From: Marinobacter sp. 2_MG-2023
GTDB taxonomy: Bacteria > Pseudomonadota > Gammaproteobacteria > Pseudomonadales > Oleiphilaceae
Length of the DNA stretch: 64,000 nt
Assembly: GCF_030546935.1 (NCBI RefSeq)
Contig: NZ_JAUOPH010000001.1
Location: 434,001 to 498,000, forward strand
Reading direction: 5' to 3'
The notes beneath the pieces are model-generated. The model had not been told where the DNA came from. It worked only from the letters and a program-made list of their open reading frames with translations, and did no database searches. Positions within the stretch are counted from its first letter, which is position 1. Each line of letters opens with the position of its first letter. The position numbers were made by a program, and so were the translations under genes. This document shows positions 19,707 through 28,782 of the stretch, piece by piece.

Positions 19707-22316
19707 TTACCGTGAGGGAACAAACGCCGGTCGCTCACCCTCACTGGCCCGTCGTCGCAGCTGCCCAAAAGCCAGCAGCCCCAGTAACAGCAAAGCCGGA
19801 ATGAACATCAACTCTTTTGGCGGACGGGGATTCGCTACTTGCACAGTATCAATGGTCCAACCAAAGCTTAGCCCGGCTTTTTCCGCATCGCTACCGAAGT
19901 TGACGAACTCGACATTCATTACCTCTCCTGCCTCCGATACTTCCAGCCCGGCAGCAGCCAACCGCTCCTCCGGAGTATCGCCTGCTGGCAAAGGAAGCTT
20001 CATGTACTTGGATACATCATCACCCGCCAGGGACATTCCAGACGCCTGTAGAATGATGGGCTGATCTGCCGCCACCTCATCCACGTGTTGCAATAACTCC
20101 ACACCCGGGCGGTCATTCGTGGGCGGGTAAATTTCATCCCACCAGAAGCCTGGGCGAAACAGCGTGAACGTTATCAGCAGCAACCCAATGGTTTCCCACC
20201 AGCGGGTTTTGGTAAACCAAAATCCCTGAGTCGCCGCAGAAAACACCAGCATGGCCGTTACCGCACTGAACACCGTAACCAGCAGGTCAAACCAGCCGGT
20301 AAGCCCGATCAACAACAACTGAGTATTGAAGATGAACATAAACGGCAAAATAGCGGTACGTATGTCGTAGGTGAAACCCTGGATACCCGTTCGAATCGGA
20401 TCGGCGCCCGAAATGGCTGCGGCTGCATAGGCCGCCAGCCCCACTGGCGGTGTATCGTCCGCCAATATACCGAAGTAAAATACGAAGAGGTGAACGGCAA
20501 TCAACGGCACCAGCAACCCGTTTTCGGCACCGAGAGTAACGATAACAGGTGCCATCAGAGTGGACACAACGATGTAGTTCGCAGTAGTAGGCAAGCCCAT
20601 GCCCAATATAAGGCTGATAACAGCGGTGAACGCCAGCATCAACAGGAGGTTACCCCCGGAGATGAATTCAACAAACTGAGTCATCACCAGACCGATACCG
20701 GTGAGCGTCACAGTGCCTACCACAATGCCAGCAGTCGCAGTGGCCACACCAATACCCACCATGTTCCGCGCGCCAGTGACCAGCGAATGCATCAGGTCTG
20801 AGCCGCCCTGCTTCAAACCATCCAGGTAATGACCACTGTTTTTGAAAAATGCTTTCAAAGGCCGCTGGGTAATGATGATAAACACCATAAATACAGTGGC
20901 CCAGAACGCAGACAGCTGCGGCGAAAAGCGCTCGACCGTCAGGCACCACACTAGCACCACGACAGGCAACAGGAAGTACAGCCCGGTTTTAACCGTTGGC
21001 CCCACCGGAGGCAGTTTTTCCATCAACGCATCGGAGACATCGTCTTCCAGATCGGGGAAGCGCGAGCCATAACCCACGAGAGCAACGTAAATCGCGACCA
21101 GCAATGGAGTAAGCACCCACATGGCCGCATTGCCAAACAGGTCTTTCGTCCAGCCTATGCCGTAATAGACCGCCAACGAGAGTACGCTCAGCCCCAGCAA
21201 GAGCATGACCCAGACGAGCATGCGCTGAGCCAAAGTAGGTTTGTTCAGCCGCTCAACGCCTTTCATATTCAGTTTGCAGGCTTCCAGGTGCACGATGTAG
21301 ATGAGCGCTACGTAGGAAATCATTGCCGGCAGAATGGCGTGCTTGATTACTTCGAGGTAGGAAATACCCACATACTCGACCATGAGAAATGCTGCAGCCC
21401 CCATGATCGGCGGTGTCAGCTGGCCGTTAGTTGAAGCCGCCACTTCCACAGCACCGGATTTTGTGGCTGGGAACCCTACTTTCTTCATCAGAGGGATGGT
21501 AAAGGTGCCGGTTGTAACAACGTTGGCTATGGAAGAGCCAGAAATGATACCGCTAAGCCCACTGGCAACTACCGCTGCCTTGGCGGGACCGCCACGCATG
21601 TGGCCAAGCATGGCGTAAGCCACTTTTATAAAATAGTTGCCGGCACCGGCGCGCTCCAGCAAGGCTCCGAACAACACAAACAGGAAAACGAAACTGGTGG
21701 ACACACCAAGAGCCACACCAAAAACCCCTTCAGTACCCAGCCACTGGTGTGAAGCCAGTTTGTTCAGACTCGCACCCTTGTGGGCAATAACATCAGGCAT
21801 GAAAGGCCCGCCCAGGGCGTAAATGATAAACACGGTGGCGACAACCGCCAGCGGCAGACCCAGTGAGCGCCGAGTCGCTTCCAGCAAAAACACCAGACCA
21901 GACAGGGCAACAACCAGATCCTGGGTTTCAGGCGCACCGGGTCGTGCAGCAAGCTGATCATAAAAAACGTACAGGTAAGAGGCGGTGAACGCCGCCCCAA
22001 GGGCAAGTATCCAGTCGTAAAAAGGCACGTGACCTGTGTGCCTGCCCTTGAACATAGGGAAGGCAGAAAACGCCAGAAACGAGGCAAACGCCAAGTGGAT
22101 AGAACGAGCTTCGGTGGAGTTAAATACTCCGAACTCCAGAATAAACGGCAGTGGTGAAGCTATCCACAGCTGAAAAAGAGACCACAGCAAAGGCACCGTG
22201 AACAGAATAATGGCGGCGGTCCCTGTGGCCGCCCTTCCCCCGGTTTCGGTTTGAAGGAATTGTTCCACGTTCTGTTTATCGATGGCACCTCCGGCCCTCG
22301 GCTCGCTATCGGTCAT
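19707..22316 (-). CDS. TRAP transporter fused permease (DctQM type, TAXI system)
   Basis: 869 aa with about 17-18 hydrophobic segments. The small (4 TM) and large (12 TM) TRAP subunits are fused, as is usual for TAXI systems. Visible signatures are ASGLSGIISGSSIANVVTTG and the repeat MGLPTTANYIVVSTLMAPVI of the large subunit. The last about 170 residues hold a soluble segment and a final TM helix, matching the DUF3394 extension. It drives sodium-coupled solute uptake with the binding protein encoded upstream. The solute is unknown. Confidence 0.93.
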   Translation of the reverse strand: MTDSEPRAGGAIDKQNVEQFLQTETGGRAATGTAAIILFTVPLLWSLFQLWIASPLPFILEFGVFNSTEARSIHLAFASFLAFSAFPMFKGRHTGHVPFYDWILALGAAFTASYLYVFYDQLAARPGAPETQDLVVALSGLVFLLEATRRSLGLPLAVVATVFIIYALGGPFMPDVIAHKGASLNKLASHQWLGTEGVFGVALGVSTSFVFLFVLFGALLERAGAGNYFIKVAYAMLGHMRGGPAKAAVVASGLSGIISGSSIANVVTTGTFTIPLMKKVGFPATKSGAVEVAASTNGQLTPPIMGAAAFLMVEYVGISYLEVIKHAILPAMISYVALIYIVHLEACKLNMKGVERLNKPTLAQRMLVWVMLLLGLSVLSLAVYYGIGWTKDLFGNAAMWVLTPLLVAIYVALVGYGSRFPDLEDDVSDALMEKLPPVGPTVKTGLYFLLPVVVLVWCLTVERFSPQLSAFWATVFMVFIIITQRPLKAFFKNSGHYLDGLKQGGSDLMHSLVTGARNMVGIGVATATAGIVVGTVTLTGIGLVMTQFVEFISGGNLLLMLAFTAVISLILGMGLPTTANYIVVSTLMAPVIVTLGAENGLLVPLIAVHLFVFYFGILADDTPPVGLAAYAAAAISGADPIRTGIQGFTYDIRTAILPFMFIFNTQLLLIGLTGWFDLLVTVFSAVTAMLVFSAATQGFWFTKTRWWETIGLLLITFTLFRPGFWWDEIYPPTNDRPGVELLQHVDEVAADQPIILQASGMSLAGDDVSKYMKLPLPAGDTPEERLAAAGLEVSEAGEVMNVEFVNFGSDAEKAGLSFGWTIDTVQVANPRPPKELMFIPALLLLGLLAFGQLRRRASEGERPAFVPSR

Positions 22317-22398
22317 AGCAATGTCCTGTCAAAGAGGAATCGGGAAAACGGAATGGCCGCGGGGCACCCAGAGGGTGCGCCAGCGGCTGGGATAAGGC

Positions 22399-23382
22399 TT
22401 ACTTGATCAGACCGGCCTCTTTGTAGTACTTGGCTGCGCCAGGGTGCAGTGGCGCGCTCAGTGCATCAGAAACCATCTCTTCTTTCTTCAGGTTGGCGAA
22501 AGCAGGATGCAGGCGTTTGAAGCTGTCAAAGTTTTCAAACACCGCACGAACTACCTGATACACCACGTCATCCGGCACATCGGTCGATGAGACGAAGGTC
22601 GCCGCGACACCGAAGGTTGCAACGTCATTGTCGCTACCGCGGTACATGCCACCCGGAATGATCGCTTTACGGTAGTACGGATTCTCTTCGATCAGCGTTT
22701 TTGTAGCATCGTTTTCGACACTTACAACAACACTGTCGCACGAGGTGGTAGCTTCCTTGATAGCACCGGAAGGGTGTCCCACGGTGTAGAAGAATGCATC
22801 GATGTTACCATCGCAAAGTGCCTGGGACTGCTCAGCGGCTTTTAGCTCCGCTGCCAGAGAGAACTTGTCCATGGTCCAGCCCATTTCGTCCATCAGCACT
22901 TCTGCTGTAGCGCGCTGGCCAGAACCCGGGTTACCAACAGACACACGCTTACCTTCCAGGTCCTCAAAGTTTTTGATGCCCGAACCTTTGCTGGCAATTA
23001 CGGTGAACGGCTCCGGATGCATGGAGAAAACAGCACGCAGTTTCTCGTTGGGGCCATCATCCTTGAACTGACTGCTGCCATTGTATGCATGGAACTGCCA
23101 GTCTGACTGAGCAACCGCCAGATCCAGCTCGCCCTGTGCTATAGCATTCAGGTTGTATACAGAACCGCCGGTACTTTCAACAGAGCAACGAATGCCGTGC
23201 TCTTTCCGGTCCATATTGACCAGACGGCAAATCGCACCACCAGCCGGATAATAAACTCCGGTCACGCCGCCGGTTCCGATGGTTACGAAACGTTGCTCCT
23301 GCGCGGAAACAGCGGTAGAAGCAGCGCCCAGGCTGACAGCCGCTGCAACTGCAAATGCGGAGGCTTTTAGTTTCAATGTCAT
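22399..23382 (-). CDS. TAXI family TRAP transporter solute-binding protein
   Basis: 327 aa from ATG 23382; AAGGG lies 9 nt upstream, whereas the ATG three codons earlier directly abuts it. The signal peptide ends near [34 protein letters not shown] is the TAXI family opening, followed by [12 protein letters not shown] and [18 protein letters not shown]. These periplasmic proteins bind organic anions such as glutamate; the ligand here is not known. It is 82 nt upstream of the fused permease, in the same operon. Confidence 0.94.
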   Translation of the reverse strand: MTLKLKASAFAVAAAVSLGAASTAVSAQEQRFVTIGTGGVTGVYYPAGGAICRLVNMDRKEHGIRCSVESTGGSVYNLNAIAQGELDLAVAQSDWQFHAYNGSSQFKDDGPNEKLRAVFSMHPEPFTVIASKGSGIKNFEDLEGKRVSVGNPGSGQRATAEVLMDEMGWTMDKFSLAAELKAAEQSQALCDGNIDAFFYTVGHPSGAIKEATTSCDSVVVSVENDATKTLIEENPYYRKAIIPGGMYRGSDNDVATFGVAATFVSSTDVPDDVVYQVVRAVFENFDSFKRLHPAFANLKKEEMVSDALSAPLHPGAAKYYKEAGLIK

Positions 23383-23521
23383 GTGAATCATCCCTTATTT
23401 TCATCGTTGTCTTTGACAGCCCGCCCAAGCGACCGGGCAAGCGTTGTGCTCAAGATAGAACATAGACCACTTCACACGATAAATAAAGTATGGAGTAGGT
23501 CGCTAACCAACTGAGTAAGCA

Positions 23522-23554
23522 ACAAAAAAACCCGCGATGCGGGCTTTTTTGTCA
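23522..23554. terminator. bidirectional terminator between TAXI and MMPL operons
   Basis: ACAAAAAAACCCGC-GAT-GCGGGCTTTTTTGT forms a compact hairpin with A and T runs on both sides. It ends the minus-strand MMPL operon before the TAXI gene promoter region. Confidence 0.85.
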
Positions 23555-23570
23555 TTGACTACAGCTCTGT

Positions 23571-25955
23571 TTATTTTGCTGCTCGCGCTTTCGCTATCAT
23601 TTTTTCCGGCTTCAGCAAGAACCTCGCAAGCGCCGGCAACAACCAGATAGCCCCAACCATATTCCAGAGGAACATGAAGAACAACAGGAAGCCCATATCC
23701 GCCTGGAACTTGATTGGCGAGAAGATCCAGGTAACAACACCCAGCCCAAGCGTTACGCCGGTAAACATCACAGCTTTACCCGTTGAGAGCAGCGTCTGGA
23801 AGTAGGCTTCTTGAAGAGGCTTGCCTTCCAGCAGATATTTTTCCAGCTTGCTGTAGATATAGATGCCGTAGTCCACACCTATGCCCACACCGAGCGCGAT
23901 AACCGGCAAGGTCGCCACTTTAATACCAATACCCGAAACTGCCATGATTGCTTCACAGAGAATCGATGTCAGGCCCAGAGGCACCACGATACACAACACA
24001 GCCCGTATAGAGCGGAAGGTCGCGAAGCACAAAAGGCTCACCACGCCGTAAACCATGATAAGCATCATATCCTTGGCGTTAGCAATAACCTCATTGGTCG
24101 CCGCTTCAACCCCTGCGTTACCGGCCGCCAGCAGGAATGTGTGATTTTCATTGCTGTTTGCATTGGCAAACACTTCGACGCTTTCAACCACTGTTTCCAG
24201 AGTCTCCGCCTTGTGATCTTCAAGGAACACAAGAACAGGGGTCAGGCTACAATTGGTATTTATAAGACCGGTCGGTGCTTCACGGATGGACGCATTAATA
24301 ATCGTCTGGTTGCGCGATATCTCATACCACTTCCAGTTGCCCTCGTTAAGAGCCTTGGTGACGATTTTAGAAACATCCGCGAGCGAAGCGGAGGACTGAA
24401 CCCCCGGCGTGTTCTGCAACTCCCACTGCAGTGAATCCATCGCCCGCAGCACATTATATTGGGTACATTGCTCTTCGGGTGTTTTGACCATCACGACCAG
24501 CACGTCGGCACTGGTCGAGTAGTTATTGATGATATAGGCGTTATCCAGGTTGTAGCGTGAGTCGGCTCGAAGCTCGGGCGCACCCTGATCAAGATCCCCT
24601 ACCTTCAGATCCTGCTTGTAGTACAGGCCAAGACCCAGCCCTATCACCGCAATCAGCAATGAAATCGGTGCAACTCCCGGGTGAGCAAAGTAGGACATCA
24701 AACGCCATTTGCGATCCTGCTTTTCGCCATGATTCTGCACGTGGCGAATGCCACCTTTGGAAATACCAAGGTAAGACATGATCAGAACGTGAAGCACCAG
24801 ATTAGTGATAATCACGAACGCCACACCCAGTCCCGCTGCTACTGCAAGGTCACGGATAACATCGATTTCGATGAAGAACAGAGTCAGGAAACCGAAAGCA
24901 TCGGAAATAAGCGCCAGCATGCCGGGAATATAGAGAGCCCGGAATGCAAGACGGGCTGAAGTCTCTGCATCGAAACCTTTGGCTGCCTCGACCGCCATGG
25001 CATTTACGATCTGGACACCATGGCTGATGCCAATAGCAAAGACCAGGAAAGGCACCAGTACCGAGTAGGGATCCAGACCGTAGCCCAGCAGCCTGAGTGC
25101 TCCCAATTGCAGGAATACCGCCACGATTGATGTAAACACCGGTACCAAGGTGCCAGTGACGCTCCGGGAGTACCAGAACAAGAGCAAGGTTGTCAGCAGA
25201 ATGGTGATGCCCGCAAACCAGGCAATGGAGCCAATTCCCTCAATCAGGTCGCCGACTTTCTTGGCAAAGCCCACAATATGAATATCAATATTGGGGTTCT
25301 GCTCCCTGTATTTGTCCCTTATCTTTTCTTCAAGTTGGCGAGAAAAGGTTGCGTAATCAAGCGGCTCCCCAGTCTCCGGGTTCTTTTCATACAATGGCGC
25401 ATAGACGATCGTCGATCTGAAGTTATCAGAAACCAGGCGCCCTACTTCGTTCGAACGCAAAATGTTCTGGCGCAACTGCTCCAGGCTTTCCGGGGAGCCA
25501 TCATAGCCATCCGGAATAACGGTACCCCCCTGGAAACCCTGCTCGGTTACTTCCACCCAACGGACGTTGGATGTCCAAAGGGTTTTCAGACCAGAACGGT
25601 CAACACCATCAAGATAGAAAACCTCATCGGTAATCTGCTTCAGAGTCTCCATGTACTCTGCAGAGAATATATCGCCGGTTTTGGTTTCCACGGCAATGCG
25701 CACGAAGTTACCGAGGTTTTCCAGGTCGTTGCGATGGTCCAGCATGTTAATAATGTAAGGATGCTCAAGCGGAATCATGCGCTCGAAACTGGCATCCGGC
25801 TGGATTTTTATCGCGTTGTAGCCCAAAAACGCCGTTAGCAGCAGAAAGCCGATCAGGATAACGACCCGATTGTTAAAAATCAGACGTTCCAGAAATGGCT
25901 CAGCTTTGGGCGTTGTCAGGAAGTGATCACCCCTGTCATGGTTCGGGTTGGACAT
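23571..25955 (-). CDS. MMPL/RND superfamily exporter
   Basis: 794 aa with the MMPL layout: one TM near residues 30-50, a large periplasmic loop (about 55-230), a TM bundle (about 235-430), a second periplasmic loop (about 440-620) and a final TM bundle. The repeats IGISHGVQIVNAM and LGVGIGVDYGIYIYSKLE are the conserved D/H-containing helix segments seen in RND exporters such as HpnN and MmpL. These move lipids across the inner membrane. It is the last gene of a probable operon with DUF1329 and YCF48-like genes, so a lipid-transport role at the envelope is inferred. Confidence 0.9.
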   Translation of the reverse strand: MSNPNHDRGDHFLTTPKAEPFLERLIFNNRVVILIGFLLLTAFLGYNAIKIQPDASFERMIPLEHPYIINMLDHRNDLENLGNFVRIAVETKTGDIFSAEYMETLKQITDEVFYLDGVDRSGLKTLWTSNVRWVEVTEQGFQGGTVIPDGYDGSPESLEQLRQNILRSNEVGRLVSDNFRSTIVYAPLYEKNPETGEPLDYATFSRQLEEKIRDKYREQNPNIDIHIVGFAKKVGDLIEGIGSIAWFAGITILLTTLLLFWYSRSVTGTLVPVFTSIVAVFLQLGALRLLGYGLDPYSVLVPFLVFAIGISHGVQIVNAMAVEAAKGFDAETSARLAFRALYIPGMLALISDAFGFLTLFFIEIDVIRDLAVAAGLGVAFVIITNLVLHVLIMSYLGISKGGIRHVQNHGEKQDRKWRLMSYFAHPGVAPISLLIAVIGLGLGLYYKQDLKVGDLDQGAPELRADSRYNLDNAYIINNYSTSADVLVVMVKTPEEQCTQYNVLRAMDSLQWELQNTPGVQSSASLADVSKIVTKALNEGNWKWYEISRNQTIINASIREAPTGLINTNCSLTPVLVFLEDHKAETLETVVESVEVFANANSNENHTFLLAAGNAGVEAATNEVIANAKDMMLIMVYGVVSLLCFATFRSIRAVLCIVVPLGLTSILCEAIMAVSGIGIKVATLPVIALGVGIGVDYGIYIYSKLEKYLLEGKPLQEAYFQTLLSTGKAVMFTGVTLGLGVVTWIFSPIKFQADMGFLLFFMFLWNMVGAIWLLPALARFLLKPEKMIAKARAAK

Positions 25956-26001
25956 TCAAAAGCCCCTCTATTATTTTTTCGATTGTTGCCACATCAGGGC
26001 G

Positions 26002-27150
26002 TTATTGAAGGTTTTTTCCGCGCGCATCAGTAATCTTTACGCCGCTTTCACCTACGATAAGAAGATTGGTTCCTGATACCGGGACAACACTCATAATTCC
26101 CGCCCGATCCCCTCGGAAATGCTCACGAAATGAATCGGCACCATTGCCGCTCATCAGCACGGTGCCCCCGTTACCCACTAGAGTTATCCGACCGTCATCA
26201 GCAACGGCGCCATCATTAAGTGTCGCTCCGGCGCTGTTAGGAACCATGCGCCAACTTTTCCCAAGATCACTGGAAAAGAGCATATTTCCTCGCAAACCAA
26301 AGGCCAGGATCTCATTCACCTGGCCCGTTCCGATAACACCGAAAAGAGAACCGGGGTAAGGGCTTTCTCGCCGCTCCCATGTGCTCCCGCCATCCACAGA
26401 CACATGGATCTGCCCGGCCTCTCCAACAATTACCAGTGCACCGCCGGCTATACGGGCAATACCGTTAAGATGGAAGTTCTGGCCATTATCAATTTGTGGG
26501 GCCCAGTCTTTCCAGGTGTCGCCGCCATCTTGCGTGCGCAGGATCATGCCATAGGCGCCCACCACGAAGCCGTGCTGATCATTTTCAAACCAAACACCCA
26601 GCAGCGGGTTTACCGGCCCGATATCCAAATCCGACTGCATATTCTCCATGGCAAAAAACAGGTCATCCAGCGCCCATTCCAGATCACCTACTTCTGATTC
26701 AGGAGCCTCCTCGATGCGCTCTTCCATCGCCGCAATCTGGTCTTCCTTGCTGGCGATAGCCAGTTCAGACGCTCCTATACCGGTTAACTGCAAGCTCCAG
26801 TTCTCCCCGGCGTCCTCAGTATGGAGAACCACGCCGCTGTGGCCTACTGCCCAGCCGTGCGTCTCGGACCCGAAATCCACGGCAGTCAGCGTAACAGCAA
26901 CTGGGACACTGCCCTGCGCCCAGGTTTGTCCGCCATCATCCGAGTAAATAATGTGCCCCCTTTCCCCGACGGCAACAATGCGATCACCCGCGCGTACTGC
27001 GTCATTCAGGAGGTTGGTGGGAGCCAGGTCGGTTTGCCGGGCCGGCGTTTCGATGATATCCGCAAGCGCGAACGCAGCTGGTGTAAACCAAGCCATGGAA
27101 AGCCCGAGGCAGGCTGCCCCCAGTGTCTTGCACGTCAACCTTATAGCCAT
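26002..27150 (-). CDS. YCF48-related beta-propeller protein
   Basis: 382 aa with a signal peptide ending near AFA-LADII. Repeated blades carry the BNR/Asp-box pattern: YSDDGGQTWAQG, HTEDAGENWSLQ, RTQDGGDTWKDW, SVDGGSTWERRE, SSDLGKSWRMV. An inserted acidic helix lies near residues 135-170. The fold is that of plant and cyanobacterial Ycf48, but here there is no photosynthesis. In proteobacteria these proteins sit beside MMPL exporters and DUF1329 genes and are thought to be periplasmic partners. It lies 46 nt upstream of the MMPL gene. Confidence 0.9.
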   Translation of the reverse strand: MAIRLTCKTLGAACLGLSMAWFTPAAFALADIIETPARQTDLAPTNLLNDAVRAGDRIVAVGERGHIIYSDDGGQTWAQGSVPVAVTLTAVDFGSETHGWAVGHSGVVLHTEDAGENWSLQLTGIGASELAIASKEDQIAAMEERIEEAPESEVGDLEWALDDLFFAMENMQSDLDIGPVNPLLGVWFENDQHGFVVGAYGMILRTQDGGDTWKDWAPQIDNGQNFHLNGIARIAGGALVIVGEAGQIHVSVDGGSTWERRESPYPGSLFGVIGTGQVNEILAFGLRGNMLFSSDLGKSWRMVPNSAGATLNDGAVADDGRITLVGNGGTVLMSGNGADSFREHFRGDRAGIMSVVPVSGTNLLIVGESGVKITDARGKNLQ

Positions 27151-27212
27151 TCAGATTGCCTATTATGTTGTTTTAACTGTATATCTCTAACCGCTACTGA
27201 AAGTTACCCTTC

Positions 27213-28601
27213 TTAGCGGACACTCCTGCGACGCAGAGAGGATGGAGAAAAATAGCGCTTATTCCGAACTTCTTCAGTAAAGACCCGGGTATTGGGTTCT
27301 TCCGTATCCAGGCCGAGCACATGATAACGACGGGCCTGTAAGTCATGATAGACGTCCAGTACAGTCCACACACCCGGAAGCTCATAATAATTTTTCGCAA
27401 TCCCCATGGTCACACGCCATAACTCATCGCGACCGTCATACTGATCAAGCAGAACCGTGTTCCAGCTGTCCGCATCGACATAGAAACGACGCTTTTTGTA
27501 AATGTGCCGTGCATCTTTTTTCAGGTTAGCTTCAACCACATGCACCCGGTGCAGTTCCCAGCGTGTGAGATCCGGGTTTAGGTGCGCAATGCCAAGTATT
27601 TCGGAATAAGGTGTGCCTTTTTCGCCGATGCGATAGTTGTTGTAGGGGATGTAAACTTCCCGCAAGCCTTTATAAGACCAGTTATAACGATCCAAAGCAC
27701 CATTAAAAATGTCCGTATCGTCCGCGGTCCGGAGATTGTCTGCTGCGGCAATCGGCGAATCGTAACCCAGATTCGGAGCACGCCGCACGCGGCGCTGCCC
27801 GGCGTTATAGCCCCAGCCATTTCTCGGGTTGATAATCTGGTTCAGGGTCTCGTGGACAAGAATGGCGCCACCTGCAAGGCGGGGCGGAGATTGAGTGAAC
27901 GAGAGGTAGTAGAAAATGATGTTATCCAGCTCATCCTCACTGCCTTCGGGGTTATAAAAGTTAAAGAAGACTTCCTGCTGAGAGGTAACCAGCGAATAGT
28001 CTCCATCGCTCTGAACAGCAACTTCACTTGAGCGGCGAGTGCCCGAGACACCGCGCCAACGAGTCAGGTGGTTCCAGATCACTTGCCAGGCTTTCTGTTC
28101 GTTGTTTCCGTGAAGGATCGGGAAAGGATAGCCACCAAAAGCACCCTCCAAACCTTCGCCCTTGCCAACGATCTCGGCCTCTACGGCGTTCTTCCGGGTA
28201 TTTTCAGCAACCCAGTCCGGTACAGCATGGGTTCTGCGGGATTGGTAGACAGGCACACGGAAACTGGTCGGATAAGTTTCGAGCATGGCAAGCACACCAT
28301 CGCTCAGGTGCTCGGCGAACTGATCTTTATTGGAAGCATTGATGGTAAACAGAGCTTCATCCGTCGGAAACGGATCGATATGATGCTGTCCTGCACCCTG
28401 GAAGCCAGCGGGTCCTTCGGTGAGGCCGCCGGTCCACGCGGGGATAGTACCTGCATCGTTTCCGGCCTTGACCGAACCAAACGGTGTCAGATCCTGGCCG
28501 AGCCGTGACGCTTCAGCTGAGGAAACCGCTGCCCAGGAGGAAGCTGACGCTATCGAGAGGACGAGCAAGCCCCCGAGTATCGCACTCTTTTTATAGTTCA
28601 T
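27213..28601 (-). CDS. DUF1329 family periplasmic protein
   Basis: 462 aa with a signal peptide ending near SWA-AVSSA. The opening SAEASRLGQDLTPFGSVKAGNDAGTIPAWTGG is the DUF1329 hallmark, and YKGLREVYIPYNNYRIGEK and LRELHRVHVVEANLK-like segments follow. The family is predicted to be LolA-like and to bind lipids. It is usually paired with DUF1302, an outer-membrane protein; no DUF1302 gene is present here. It is the first gene of the DUF1329-YCF48-MMPL operon. Confidence 0.92.
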   Translation of the reverse strand: MNYKKSAILGGLLVLSIASASSWAAVSSAEASRLGQDLTPFGSVKAGNDAGTIPAWTGGLTEGPAGFQGAGQHHIDPFPTDEALFTINASNKDQFAEHLSDGVLAMLETYPTSFRVPVYQSRRTHAVPDWVAENTRKNAVEAEIVGKGEGLEGAFGGYPFPILHGNNEQKAWQVIWNHLTRWRGVSGTRRSSEVAVQSDGDYSLVTSQQEVFFNFYNPEGSEDELDNIIFYYLSFTQSPPRLAGGAILVHETLNQIINPRNGWGYNAGQRRVRRAPNLGYDSPIAAADNLRTADDTDIFNGALDRYNWSYKGLREVYIPYNNYRIGEKGTPYSEILGIAHLNPDLTRWELHRVHVVEANLKKDARHIYKKRRFYVDADSWNTVLLDQYDGRDELWRVTMGIAKNYYELPGVWTVLDVYHDLQARRYHVLGLDTEEPNTRVFTEEVRNKRYFSPSSLRRRSVR

Positions 28602-28730
28602 TGTATAGCCCTGAATTCGACTGGAAGCCTCTGAAAAGGCTTTTTATTGTTGCCTGAACGAAAAGTCAGGCTTTCCGACAGGTTAACGGATCCGTCAAGC
28701 TTGTCTATCGACCGAAAGTGCGATTTTGTA

Positions 28731-28766
28731 TCCGGCTGTAATCAAGGGCTTATAACTACAGCCGGA
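28731..28766. repeat. 10-bp inverted repeat downstream of pepN
   Basis: Arms TCCGGCTGTA and TACAGCCGGA around a 16-nt loop, directly after the pepN stop on the minus strand. There is no T tract, so it is a hairpin of uncertain role; it may protect the pepN message or end transcription. The surrounding gap 28602-28782 also holds the DUF1329 promoter region, but no clear -35/-10 pair was seen. Confidence 0.45.
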
Positions 28767-28782
28767 CCTTCATTGTATACAC

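Noticed and set aside
26002..27150. Photosystem II assembly factor
   Set aside because: The Ycf48-type propeller is shared, but nothing photosynthetic is present and the neighbours are envelope transport genes.
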